Positions 9,958 to 18,582 of a stretch of DNA of 64,000 bases are shown piece by piece (within the stretch, counting starts at the first letter, position 1; each line of letters starts with the position of its first letter). Made by a program: the position numbers and the translations under genes. Under the pieces are notes generated by a model. That model had not been told where the DNA came from, did not search any database, and worked only from the letters and a program-made list of their open reading frames with translations. This DNA is from Halobacteriovoraceae bacterium (GTDB taxonomy: Bacteria; Bdellovibrionota; Bacteriovoracia; Bacteriovoracales; Bacteriovoracaceae): assembly GCA_020635115.1 (NCBI GenBank), contig JACKAK010000004.1, forward strand, positions 186,001-250,000, in the 5' to 3' direction.

Positions 9958-9986
9958 TAAAAAATAAGGGAGGACTATACCTCCCT
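9958..9986 (-). terminator. Rho-independent terminator after the 10011-10481 gene
   Basis: The 7-bp stem AGGGAGG / CCTCCCT (9967-9973 and 9980-9986) with a 6-base loop is followed on the minus strand by TTATTTTTT. It lies 25 bases past the stop of the minus-strand gene at 10011 and just before the Shine-Dalgarno sequence of the next gene, so it separates the two transcription units. Confidence 0.75.
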
Positions 9987-10010
9987 AAATGAGACAATTA
10001 TTTATATTAA

Positions 10011-10481
10011 TTAATCCCAGGCCTTCTTGATATTGCTATCAAGGTATGAATCTTTAAAAGCACCTGCAACTAGTTCCATGATAAAAGTTTTTCCACCATC
10101 AGCAATTTTGAATTTTGAATACTTTTCATCTTGGCTATCTAGACCGGAAACTTTGATTGTTTTAATTTTTGCAATTTCAGCTTTGTAGTCAGCATCTTTT
10201 TTACAAAGTCTCCACATTTTATCCAAAACTTCTTTGGCCAAAGATCCAACCCAACCAATTACTTTGCTCTTATCATTTCCGAGTTTTTTGTAGTCATACT
10301 TTGATTCCCAGTTTTTGAAATCAATGTTTAGTGTTACACCACTAGCTCCACATACTTCTTGGAATTTTGAAACTTCACTCGTTGCAGTTTCAGTGGCCAT
10401 TTTTTTTGCCTTTTTGTCTTTTATTCCTGCAAAAGATGCAGAAGATAGAGCTAAGGCGATTGTTAAAATTACAAACTTCAT
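10011..10481 (-). CDS. Small exported hypothetical protein
   Basis: The 156-residue protein carries a signal peptide ending in SSASFAG. The mature part is Lys-rich and contains two cysteines (CGASG and LCKKD) about 55 residues apart, which may pair. AAGGAG lies upstream of the ATG at 10481, and a strong terminator follows the gene, so it is a single-gene unit that is likely well expressed. No family recognised. Confidence 0.65.
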   Translation of the reverse strand: MKFVILTIALALSSASFAGIKDKKAKKMATETATSEVSKFQEVCGASGVTLNIDFKNWESKYDYKKLGNDKSKVIGWVGSLAKEVLDKMWRLCKKDADYKAEIAKIKTIKVSGLDSQDEKYSKFKIADGGKTFIMELVAGAFKDSYLDSNIKKAWD

Positions 10482-10637
10482 TTTGGTCTCCTTTTAAGCT
10501 TGTTTAAATATATTCAAACGACATAATTATTTTAATCAACATACACAAAAAATAAAATAGAATTTATTTTCTAGATACAATAATGCGCATATCCTTTTTT
10601 GGATTGTTTTTTAATAAATAAAAACAAGTTATAAATA

Positions 10638-10668
10638 TTGACCAGTCCTATGCTTTCTGATGTAGAAT
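10638..10668 (+). promoter_or_regulatory. Candidate sigma-70 promoter for the 10699 gene
   Basis: TTGACC (10638-10643) and TAGAAT (10663-10668) resemble the -35 and -10 boxes. The spacer is 19 bp, longer than the 17 bp optimum, so this is tentative. Confidence 0.35.
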
Positions 10669-10698
10669 AAGAGTTCTTAATTTTATAAAGGAACTGTA

Positions 10699-11148
10699 AT
10701 GAACTTAAAGAGTTTGATATCAATTTTTGCGATGTTAATATTCTACACAAATCTACAGGCACAAGCTCCAGAACTAGGAAAATACCCAAAGAGCTATAAA
10801 TCAGGTGACTATAAGGTTACGATATTAAGAATTGGGCCAGAAGAAGATAATACTGTTCTTATAAAAGTTGATGGCCTCGATAGCAGTTTTGATGGAGAAA
10901 TTTATAAACATGTCAAAAAATGTGATACGAGTGATTGTACTTCTTTTAAGTATGAGACAACAGAAATTCCAGGGAAAAAGAGATGGTGGACAATTCAACA
11001 ATCAACTCAATGGGGTGATGAATATATGAAATTTTTCCCACCAGGCATTGATAAAGAACACTCTCTAAAAGAAGAGAAACGTCCTAAAGATTTCGATTCA
11101 GGCAAATACTACGAAACTTACCAAAATCAGCTAAAAACTCGAAAATAA
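10699..11148 (+). CDS. Small exported hypothetical protein
   Basis: The start at 10699 follows AAAGGAACTGTA, a good ribosome binding site. A signal peptide ending in TNLQAQA precedes a 125-residue mature domain of strand-like sequence with two nearby cysteines (CDTSDC) and a Trp pair (KKRWWTIQQ). I recognise no family and see no partner gene nearby. Confidence 0.65.
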   Translation: MNLKSLISIFAMLIFYTNLQAQAPELGKYPKSYKSGDYKVTILRIGPEEDNTVLIKVDGLDSSFDGEIYKHVKKCDTSDCTSFKYETTEIPGKKRWWTIQQSTQWGDEYMKFFPPGIDKEHSLKEEKRPKDFDSGKYYETYQNQLKTRK

Positions 11149-11185
11149 GACTTTAAAGATAGTTCTTAGCATCCGACTGTAAGAT

Positions 11186-11365
11186 CTATTCGCCTTTGAC
11201 AAAAGAGGCAGGACGTATACTTTGTTTCTTGAGTACAGAGCGACCAGGTCGGCAACTTGCAGGTCTTACCGGTGTTTTCGCTTGAAATAGTTTTTTCTCA
11301 CGAATTAACATTTTAAGCCTAGAAACTTCATCATTCTTTGTCCAAAGGACCTTTTCTTTTTCCAT
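11186..11365 (-). CDS. Small basic protein, 59 residues
   Basis: An ATG at 11365 preceded by GGGAGA at a good distance opens a 59-residue frame ending in TAG at 11186. The product is strongly basic in its second half (TPVRPASCRPGRSVLKK), has no signal peptide and one cysteine. The good ribosome binding site and lack of any competing gene in the interval support it, but length and absence of homology evidence keep confidence moderate. Confidence 0.45.
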   Translation of the reverse strand: MEKEKVLWTKNDEVSRLKMLIREKKLFQAKTPVRPASCRPGRSVLKKQSIRPASFVKGE

Positions 11366-11697
11366 GGTATTCTCCCATTTAAAAATTAGTGAAACGAGTA
11401 TAACAAAATCTGTTTCTTTGCAACTTTGTTACCCCGATCAACTAAAATCTACATGAGAGCTAGATTCTTGGGGTGAAAGTCGCAGGAAAACTCAATGTTT
11501 TAATAAGCTTCTCCTTTAGTAGGTTTACAACTTCCAATCATAGAGATTCATACAACACAGTCATGATAACATACAGATCGGTATAAGTTCAATAAAAGTT
11601 ATCTAAAAGGATGAATTCATTTATATCCTTGATTGTAAATGCTTGAAAATTATTGCACCATATTCAGACAGTATTATTTTCAAAGAATGGAGTTTCT
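11366..11697. other. Intergenic region, 332 bp
   Basis: This interval separates the small minus-strand gene from the TRAP operon. It probably holds promoters for both, but I found no convincing -35/-10 pair, hairpin, tRNA or repeat. The run GGGGTGAAAGTCG near 11470 is not part of a recognisable RNA fold. Confidence 0.4.
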
Positions 11698-12666
11698 ATG
11701 AAGTCTCTCTTTATCCTATTGTTTTCAATAACTTACCTTTCATCTTGCTCCACGATGAATAAATTATCGGTAAATATGGCCTCTCCACTACTTTTTGATC
11801 TTTCTTACAGCATTGAATTTCAAAGAGATTTTGAGTTCTTTAGGCAGGCCACTCCTTCTAATCTACAATTATTTGAAAGTATATGGTCTATGAGCCCAAA
11901 GAATGAAAAACTACTGAGTGTTCTTGTTAAGGGGTATGCTGGCTTTGCTTTTGCGGTATTTGAAACTGAGTATTTGAGCAATATAATCAAAGCAGAGGAG
12001 GATCAGTCAAAAATCGATAGAATAATTCATTATTATACTAAAGCATTCAATTATGCACTCATGTATTTTTCTGAACATAATATTTCATATAGAAACATTG
12101 TGGCCGCGGGGAAGGAACCTGGCGGGGTGAAAAAGCTTTTTGATAAGGAACTTGATGATGAAGCACAAGATTTAGAAATCGTTCTATTTGCAGCACAGTC
12201 TTTGGGAAGTATGATCAATTTGCAAAAGACAAATATGGGCATTGTTGCTCAATTGCCCACTGTTAAAGAGATGTTTGATTGGGTATGTGAAAAAAATCCT
12301 AAAATTAACTTTGGAGCATGTGACATTTTCTACGCGACTTTCGAGGCATCAAGGCCCAAAACCTTAGGTGGCGATCCAGAAAAAGGGAAAAAACTATTTT
12401 TAGAGGGTATTAAGAATTATCCAGATAATTTTTTAATAAGAGCTGCTTATATTCAATACTACATTGTTCCCATGTCTGATGAAGAAGGCTATAAAGAACA
12501 AAGGTTTTATTTGGAGGCCGCACTTCGCAATTCTGAAAAATTTAGGAAATGGTCACCAATTGAAAATGACTTTCCTGAGTTTAAAGAAAGAAGACTTGCA
12601 GCTTATCAAATGGTAGGTTTGGAGCGTTTCAAAATATTTAAAAAATATGAAAAAGAATTATTTTAA
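11698..12666 (+). CDS. tatT: TRAP transporter TatT-type lipoprotein
   Basis: The start at 11698 has GGAG upstream and gives a lipoprotein signal with lipobox LSSC (Cys17); a TTG farther upstream is less likely. The sequence (PLLFDLSYSIEFQRDFEFFRQATPSNLQLFESIWSMSP in pieces, then YTKAFNYALMYFSE, GKKLFLEGIKNYPDNFL) fits the helical-repeat TatT family, whose known member in Treponema partners the TRAP binding protein in the periplasm. It is encoded 12 bp before dctP, which supports the same role here. Confidence 0.82.
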   Translation: MKSLFILLFSITYLSSCSTMNKLSVNMASPLLFDLSYSIEFQRDFEFFRQATPSNLQLFESIWSMSPKNEKLLSVLVKGYAGFAFAVFETEYLSNIIKAEEDQSKIDRIIHYYTKAFNYALMYFSEHNISYRNIVAAGKEPGGVKKLFDKELDDEAQDLEIVLFAAQSLGSMINLQKTNMGIVAQLPTVKEMFDWVCEKNPKINFGACDIFYATFEASRPKTLGGDPEKGKKLFLEGIKNYPDNFLIRAAYIQYYIVPMSDEEGYKEQRFYLEAALRNSEKFRKWSPIENDFPEFKERRLAAYQMVGLERFKIFKKYEKELF

Positions 12667-12678
12667 AAGGACCGTTTT

Positions 12679-13647
12679 ATGAAAAAAATATTAATACTAG
12701 TATGTTTAATTTTTACAACAACAGGTTTTGCTGAAAAACTTAAAGTAGGAGTTCTTGCTCCAGAGGGAACGACTTGGGCGATAAATCTTAAAAAAATGTC
12801 AAAAGAAATCAAGGATGCGACAGAGGGAAATGTTAATTTAAAATTTTATTTTGGTGGATCTCAAGGTGATGAAATTGATGTTTTAAGAAAAATTAGAACA
12901 AGTAATTTACATGGGGGAGTTTTCACAGGAAAAACACTTGGTGAAATTTACGGGGATGCTAGAGTTTTAGAAATTCCCTTTACTTTTGAAAGAGATAGAG
13001 AAAAAGCATTCTCAACAATGAAGGCCCTGGAAAAACATATCGATGATGGATTTGCAAAGAGTGAATTCAAGTCCCTTGGCCATATTGAATTAGGTATGGT
13101 GTATTTTGTTTCACAAAAGGAAATAACTACCCTTGATGGACTTCAGGGAATAAAAATTTGGTCCTGGGAAGGGGATCAACTAGTCAATAGTATGTTAACA
13201 AGTATGAATTTAGTTTCTGTTCCACTGACATTACCGGATGTACTCTCATCTTTATCGAATGGTGTTATCCACGCAGCTTATGGACCTCCTCTTGGAATTG
13301 TTGCGATGCAATGGCAATCGAAAGTTAAGTTTTTAATTGATTACCCTCTGGCCTACTCTACAGGCGCTTTCCTATTAAGTTCAAAAGCATGGAGTAAAAT
13401 ACCTACAAAGTATCAATCGATAGTTGAAGGGATTGCAAAAAAATATGTAGACCAAATCAACAGTACAACTGTTCAAGAAAATATAGACGCATTAGCTGCG
13501 ATCAAAGCTTCTGGAGTACAATTTATCAAAATATCTGACAAAGATATTGCTTATGGTAAAAAAATTAGGAGTGAAGTTATTAAAAAATTAGAAGGTGATT
13601 TATTTTCCAAAAAATCTTTAGATTTATTGCAAAAGCAACTTTTATAA
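12679..13647 (+). CDS. dctP: TRAP transporter substrate-binding protein (DctP family)
   Basis: This periplasmic protein captures the substrate for the DctQM membrane unit. A signal peptide (MKKILILVCLIFTTTGFAE) precedes a DctP fold: LKVGVLAPEGTTWAINLKKM, YFGGSQGDEIDVLRKIR, FTFERDREK, and GIKIWSWEGDQLVNSML, where carboxylate-binding Arg usually sits; that Arg appears replaced by Trp/Ser surroundings, so the substrate may not be a simple carboxylate. The length of 322 residues is typical. It lies between tatT and dctQ with short spacing. Confidence 0.9.
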   Translation: MKKILILVCLIFTTTGFAEKLKVGVLAPEGTTWAINLKKMSKEIKDATEGNVNLKFYFGGSQGDEIDVLRKIRTSNLHGGVFTGKTLGEIYGDARVLEIPFTFERDREKAFSTMKALEKHIDDGFAKSEFKSLGHIELGMVYFVSQKEITTLDGLQGIKIWSWEGDQLVNSMLTSMNLVSVPLTLPDVLSSLSNGVIHAAYGPPLGIVAMQWQSKVKFLIDYPLAYSTGAFLLSSKAWSKIPTKYQSIVEGIAKKYVDQINSTTVQENIDALAAIKASGVQFIKISDKDIAYGKKIRSEVIKKLEGDLFSKKSLDLLQKQLL

Positions 13648-13673
13648 ATAAGTAAAGAGAGTTAGAATTCGGT

Positions 13674-14180
13674 ATGCGTTTTATAAAGAAATGGGACGAT
13701 TTTATTGAATGGATTTCAACAGTAGGACTTGTTGTTTCTGTTGCGTTTATGCTTTCTCTAACCGTTCTTACTATCATCTTAAGATGGTTTAATATAACTT
13801 TACTCTGGGTTGATCCGTTAGTAAGACATCTTGTCTTTTTGACGGCATTTCTCGGAGGGACAGTAGCAACGGGCAAGAAAACTCATATTGCAATAGACAT
13901 TGTTTCTAAATTTTTAGAAACAAAAAATTGGCCAAAAGGTGAGCTCTACTTGAAAAGATTTATTACTCTCATTTGTATTTTAACTATTTGTTGGTTGAAT
14001 AAAACTTCTATTGATTTTTATCATATAGAATTAGAGTTTGGAAAAGAAGTATTTTGGGGATTACATAGTTCTATTTTCGTGAGTATTATCCCTATTGGCC
14101 TCACTCTCATAACATTAAGATTTATTAACCAATTATTAATGTCCTTTGGGCCTTTAGAGGTTAAAAAGGAAATCATTTGA
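13674..14180 (+). CDS. dctQ: TRAP transporter small permease (DctQ family)
   Basis: The 168-residue protein has four hydrophobic segments at roughly residues 15-40, 48-65, 88-108 and 128-150, with the DctQ-type WVDPLVRHLVFLTAFLGGTVATGKKTHIAIDI stretch between segments 2 and 3. It is the small membrane subunit that pairs with DctM. The downstream dctM begins inside its stop codon region (4-bp overlap), showing translational coupling. Confidence 0.9.
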   Translation: MRFIKKWDDFIEWISTVGLVVSVAFMLSLTVLTIILRWFNITLLWVDPLVRHLVFLTAFLGGTVATGKKTHIAIDIVSKFLETKNWPKGELYLKRFITLICILTICWLNKTSIDFYHIELEFGKEVFWGLHSSIFVSIIPIGLTLITLRFINQLLMSFGPLEVKKEII

Positions 14181-15442
14181 TACAAACTCTTGTTTTTTTA
14201 AGCATTACATTTTTTGCAGGCATAGGAGTTCCTTTGTTTGTGATCATGTCACTTTTTTCTCTTACCGCCTTTACATTTGCAGGTGAACAAACGACAGCTA
14301 TTGTTGTTGAGATCTATAGACTTGCTTCTTCACCAACAATACTTACTATTCCTTTGTTTACTTTTGCTGGCTATATGATGGCCGAATCTGGTTCACCTAA
14401 AAGACTTCTTCGCTTTGCAGAAGCGTCCTTAGGTTGGATGCCCGGAGGAGTAGCGATTGTTTCACTCGTAATTTGCGCTTTTTTTACGGCATTCACAGGT
14501 GCTTCAGGTGTGACTATTATTGCACTTGGTGGACTTTTATTTCCGATATTGAAAAATGAGGGATATTCTGAAAAATTTAATCTTGGACTAATCACAACTT
14601 CAGGTTCGCTAGGTTTGTTATTTCCTCCAAGTTTACCCATAATTCTCTACGGGCTTGTCGCAAAAGTCGATATTGATAAACTCTTTTTGGCGGGACTTGC
14701 ACCTGGATTTTTGCTGATCGTGATCCTTTCTTTGTGGTCAATCAAAAATGGTGGAAAAGCAGAAAAAGTTAAACATAAATTTTCAATGAAAGAATTTCAA
14801 AATTCTTTCAAAGCGTGCATTCCTGAGTTGTTGTTACCAATTGGAATACTCGGTGGAATTTATGGTGGATTAACTACAGCATCTGAAGCAGCGGCCGTGA
14901 CAGCTTTTTATGTTTTTATTATCGAGTGCTTTTATTACAAAGATTTAAGTCTAAAAAAAGATTTACCTAAAATTATCGTTGATTCAATGTCATTAGTAGG
15001 TGCAATATTGCTTATTTTATGTTGCGCTCTTGGATTGACCAGTTATCTAGTTGATGAAGAAATTCCAATGATGGCCCTCGAATTCATGAAAAAGTTTTTA
15101 GACAACAAGTATTCATTTTTAATTTTTTTAAATCTTTTCCTATTGGTTGTTGGCAGCCTCATGGATATTTTCAGCGCCATTATTGTTGTCGTGCCTTTAA
15201 TTGTCCCAATCGCTCGGGAATTCGATGTGAACCCAATACATCTGGCCATCATTTTTCTCACAAATTTAGAGATAGGTTATATAACTCCACCCGTTGGAAT
15301 AAATTTATTTATTTCGAGTTTTCGGTTTAAAAAACCTGTCACTGAACTTTATAGGGCATCTCTTCCTTTTTTAGGTTTATTACTTATCGCATTAATCATA
15401 ATTACCTATATTCCTACGCTTAGTCTTTTTTTGATAGAATGA
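14177..15442 (+). CDS. dctM: TRAP transporter large permease (DctM family)
   Basis: The 421-residue, strongly hydrophobic protein carries the cation-coupled transport path of the TRAP system. Family phrases are clear: FAGYMMAESGSPKRLLRFAE, AFTGASGVTIIALGGLLFPIL, GSLGLLFPPSLPIILYGLVA and the second-half LTNLEIGYITPPVGINLF. About 12 membrane segments can be drawn. The start is a TTG at 14177 overlapping the dctQ stop, consistent with translational coupling. Confidence 0.93.
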   Translation: MIQTLVFLSITFFAGIGVPLFVIMSLFSLTAFTFAGEQTTAIVVEIYRLASSPTILTIPLFTFAGYMMAESGSPKRLLRFAEASLGWMPGGVAIVSLVICAFFTAFTGASGVTIIALGGLLFPILKNEGYSEKFNLGLITTSGSLGLLFPPSLPIILYGLVAKVDIDKLFLAGLAPGFLLIVILSLWSIKNGGKAEKVKHKFSMKEFQNSFKACIPELLLPIGILGGIYGGLTTASEAAAVTAFYVFIIECFYYKDLSLKKDLPKIIVDSMSLVGAILLILCCALGLTSYLVDEEIPMMALEFMKKFLDNKYSFLIFLNLFLLVVGSLMDIFSAIIVVVPLIVPIAREFDVNPIHLAIIFLTNLEIGYITPPVGINLFISSFRFKKPVTELYRASLPFLGLLLIALIIITYIPTLSLFLIE

Positions 15443-15446
15443 AGAC

Positions 15447-17048
15447 ATGTATTTTAAGGAATTCAAAAAGCTAATTAGTTTATGTGTTTTTTTCAGCTTA
15501 TCCCTTGCTCTTAATGCAAATGAAACAGATTATTTTAATCAAATTGGAAATGGTGAAAAGAAGAAACCAGATCAAGTTTTTGAAGAACAACTGACTGATC
15601 AATATCTACCTTATACAGGAGAGCTAAAAACTTCTACGGGTCATTTTTTTTTAGATAATTATTTCAAGTATGTTCTTCCTCAATCCAAAGAACTAAATGA
15701 CTATGAACTTCAAGGGATTAAGTTATTTCTTAATTGTCCAAGAGATATTTTTAATAGACATTTCGAATATATCAGATATCTCTACAGACTTATTTTTATT
15801 AGCTATCAACATTTAGTTATTAAATCAAATGGATTGTTAAGATATACTTATAAACAAGATGTAAAACAATGCCAGTATAGTTGGGAGCAAATATTTAAAA
15901 ACTGCCAACCAAAATATATTGAAATGCAAAAATTCTTAAAGAGAATTAAGTCCAGCGATGCTCTCAAAGAAGAGTATATAAAATTTCCACAATCAATTAA
16001 CGGTAATTTAAAAGATATCCTCAAAGAACAAATAAATCCATTATTTGAAATTTCCCATGAAATTATTAAATCTAGTTGTTCTGACAAGAATTGTTCAGGA
16101 CAAACTGTTGATGAAATCAACAAAATATTAGGAAAATCATGTGAGGACGCAAAATCAAATATAAGCTATGTCTGCAACGAAATTGATAATTTTTATGCAT
16201 TCAATAATTATGCATTCCTTACTGAAATTCTCAAAGAGAGTGGGCCCATGAGTGTCATCGATGAAGAAGGTTATGCAGAAAATTGTATGGATGAGTTTAG
16301 TTCGCTTTTTAGAACGCGTTACCAAACTGAAGGGCCATTTGAATTTCACTTGGAATCTATCCACAAATATCTTTTAAAGAATTATCCAGAAAAAAGAGAA
16401 GGAGAACTTTTTATAGCTGGAGCGCTAAAGAAGTTTGATGACAAAGGCCTAGAAGATTTTTTATTTGCTATAAATGAAAAAGTGATAACCTTAGAGAAAA
16501 AAGAGGAAGTCGTAAAAAAAGTTAAAAAAGAAATAAAACTTCCCTTGAAAGTCATTCCAATTGTCAATATCCCTCCACCAAAGAAAGATCCACCTAAAAA
16601 AATTGTCGACTTAAAATTGCCAGAACCTCCTAGACGTTCTGAATTTTATCGGGCCACTCAAAAGTTAAGAAATAACAATTTAGAACTTGTAGATGTCAAT
16701 ATGTCTAGATTTAAGTCTGATTTTGTATTTTCAAAAAAAATGATTGAAAAACTAGATTATCCAGTAAAAATTTATATGACTCGAGCAGCACTTACAGATA
16801 TGAAAAAACTAGATCATCTAGGATCAAAAAATGAACCTGTAAGACTTTTGTTTTTAAAATATATGATCGATCATAATTTTCATCAGGGACTTTTTAATGT
16901 ACAGGCCATTTTGGGGACCAAATTTTATGTTTTGAATGATATCGATCTTGTGAAAGGTGATATACCTGCTCTTGTTGAAATTCAAAATGACGAAACAACA
17001 AATTCAAAATGGAAAATAAAAGTATTAAAGGAGACACTAAAAAAATAG
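15447..17048 (+). CDS. Exported hypothetical protein with proline/lysine-rich linker
   Basis: The ATG lies 4 bases after the dctM stop, so this gene is probably the last of the TRAP operon. A signal peptide ends near NANE. Residues 30-340 are helical with several cysteine pairs (CQYSWEQIFKNC, CSDKNC), residues 350-395 form a Lys/Pro-rich linker (KVIPIVNIPPPKKDPPKK), and a compact 135-residue domain follows. The linker suggests it spans periplasm or links a surface domain. No family recognised, and a role in transport is only suggested by position. Confidence 0.62.
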   Translation: MYFKEFKKLISLCVFFSLSLALNANETDYFNQIGNGEKKKPDQVFEEQLTDQYLPYTGELKTSTGHFFLDNYFKYVLPQSKELNDYELQGIKLFLNCPRDIFNRHFEYIRYLYRLIFISYQHLVIKSNGLLRYTYKQDVKQCQYSWEQIFKNCQPKYIEMQKFLKRIKSSDALKEEYIKFPQSINGNLKDILKEQINPLFEISHEIIKSSCSDKNCSGQTVDEINKILGKSCEDAKSNISYVCNEIDNFYAFNNYAFLTEILKESGPMSVIDEEGYAENCMDEFSSLFRTRYQTEGPFEFHLESIHKYLLKNYPEKREGELFIAGALKKFDDKGLEDFLFAINEKVITLEKKEEVVKKVKKEIKLPLKVIPIVNIPPPKKDPPKKIVDLKLPEPPRRSEFYRATQKLRNNNLELVDVNMSRFKSDFVFSKKMIEKLDYPVKIYMTRAALTDMKKLDHLGSKNEPVRLLFLKYMIDHNFHQGLFNVQAILGTKFYVLNDIDLVKGDIPALVEIQNDETTNSKWKIKVLKETLKK

Positions 17049-17055
17049 TGTCTCC
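17030..17055. terminator. Hairpin at convergent gene ends
   Basis: GGAGACACTA (17030-17039) pairs perfectly with TAGTGTCTCC (17046-17055) around an A6 loop. It overlaps the stop codon of the plus-strand gene and lies just past the stop of the minus-strand lipoprotein gene. The U-rich side is better on the minus strand (CTCCTTTAAT), so it may terminate the lipoprotein gene mainly, perhaps both. Confidence 0.6.
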
Positions 17056-17062
17056 AAATAAC

Positions 17063-17716
17063 TTATCTTGTACTCGCAATTTTTTGCAATTGGTTTTTAT
17101 ATTTTCCAAGATCCAGTGCGAGGAAAATTCCAGAGTTCTCACCATTGATATCTTCACCAACCAGAGATAGGTTTCCTACTCTTGTGTTATTTACATAATG
17201 CCTAAATGTCAGAATGGTGTTATCCATATTCATTCCTTTTATAGGAATAAATATCGCAAAAACTTTTGGTCCTAGATAGATAGATACATTTTCAAACTTT
17301 TCAATGGTAAATGCTACCGCGGGTAATTGTCCAGATGCTACTCCAGGAATGGCCCTACCTCCAGGAAGTGCTTGGGGGTCTAATTGATTTGCATTACCAC
17401 TGAAGACATCATCTAGATCGATTGAAAAAGATAATAAGGTTCCATCTGATTGGAAATCAGGGCCTAGCTCAATTGATGAGTTCGGGTATTTGGGAATTGA
17501 ATACCTTAGTCCTCCATCGACTTGAATCTTCTCCATGACCATACTGATAAGAATCTTATCTTGTTGCAAATGAATAGTTGGGCCATTAACACCTGGAATG
17601 GTAAAATTTCGATGTGAACCTCCATCTCCTCCACATCCAACACTAAATAGACCTAGTGAGGTTATTGTGAACATTGTAATTAACCATTTTGGTTTTAATA
17701 AATTAACATAATTCAT
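17063..17716 (-). CDS. Lipoprotein of unknown function
   Basis: The 217-residue product has a lipoprotein signal with lipobox SVGC (Cys28) followed by a Gly/Ser/Asp linker. The rest alternates hydrophobic and polar residues as in a beta-sandwich (KFENVSIYLGPKVFAIFIPIKGM; TILTFRHYVNN), so an outer-membrane anchored beta domain is likely. AAGGAGAAG precedes the ATG. I do not recognise a family. Confidence 0.68.
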   Translation of the reverse strand: MNYVNLLKPKWLITMFTITSLGLFSVGCGGDGGSHRNFTIPGVNGPTIHLQQDKILISMVMEKIQVDGGLRYSIPKYPNSSIELGPDFQSDGTLLSFSIDLDDVFSGNANQLDPQALPGGRAIPGVASGQLPAVAFTIEKFENVSIYLGPKVFAIFIPIKGMNMDNTILTFRHYVNNTRVGNLSLVGEDINGENSGIFLALDLGKYKNQLQKIASTR

Positions 17717-18129
17717 GCTCTTCTCCTTTTTTTTTGAAAAGGGACGAGTTTATGTACATACGTTCAGATCGGGCCTACATGCTGTGAAACTCGCTATGTC
17801 CTTTTATAATGGACCTTTCGGCGATTATTAAAATAACATTAGATTAAATTAGTCAGGAATATTTTTAGCTCATATGAATAAGATTTATCATAATCTAGCT
17901 CCAAATGAACGATATAAAAGGGTTTATTGTAAACTAAATTTCTATTTTTAGATATTTTAGTGCCAATTCCTAGACTCAGATAGACAAATAGAAGTGCCAA
18001 CTTAATCATGGAAGTATTGAGACAGAGATGATATTTGAAAATATCAATTAAAAAAATCAGTCATTTGTCTTAACCTTAGGCATAAATTACACAGGTTATT
18101 TTTATCTAGCGAAATTATATAATGAAGAC
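17717..18129. other. Intergenic region, 413 bp
   Basis: The interval must contain the divergent promoters of the lipoprotein gene and the 18130 gene. On the minus strand a 56-codon frame (17839-18009, MIKLALLFVYLSLGIG...) looks like a short signal-peptide-bearing peptide, but no ribosome binding site precedes it, so I do not call it a gene. I see no RNA gene or repeat. Confidence 0.4.
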
Positions 18130-18582
18130 ATGAAAATCTTCGGAAACCAAAATGGCCTGATTCAAGATAAATTAAAAAGACAAAATAAAAATGAGCAGCT
18201 GGCCCAAGAGAAGGCTGAAAAACCTGAAATTTCAGTTTATTCTAGTCATAGAAAACCACAAACAGATACCCAAATTAGAAATCGTATAGCTCAAATGCAA
18301 CAAGATCAAGCAGCTAAAGTCGAATTATCTGAAGCTGCTAAACTTAAAAAAGTACAAGATGAGTCTATTCGTGAGGTGGATAACAATAAAGTTGAAGTAC
18401 CAAAAATCGTCAATGCTCAAGGTGAAGCAATCAAAAGCGATATTGGATTAAATGATCCAAGTGATTCAACTACCTATTCAAAAATAAAAGACGTGATTAG
18501 GCTAAATAGACCAGGTGCAAACGTATTTGATGAAAAAACTAGACAGGTTCTTGAAGAAATTATCAGCAACAATAATCAATGA
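18130..18582 (+). CDS. Hydrophilic hypothetical protein
   Basis: The 150-residue protein has no signal peptide or membrane segment, is very rich in Gln, Lys, Asn and Glu and probably partly disordered (QNKNEQLAQEKAEKPE; NRIAQMQQDQAAKVELSEAAKLKK). The C-terminal 40 residues (YSKIKDVIRLNRPGANVFDEKTRQVLEEII) look like a small folded helical unit, perhaps a docking peptide. It converges with the HD-GYP gene, overlapping it by 7 bp. Confidence 0.55.
   Translation: MKIFGNQNGLIQDKLKRQNKNEQLAQEKAEKPEISVYSSHRKPQTDTQIRNRIAQMQQDQAAKVELSEAAKLKKVQDESIREVDNNKVEVPKIVNAQGEAIKSDIGLNDPSDSTTYSKIKDVIRLNRPGANVFDEKTRQVLEEIISNNNQ

Noticed and set aside
11440..11530. GC-richer stretch that might be a tRNA or small RNA
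   Set aside because: No acceptor stem, T-loop or anticodon arm could be drawn.
17839..18009. 56-codon minus-strand frame with a hydrophobic start
   Set aside because: No ribosome binding site and no support beyond an open frame.
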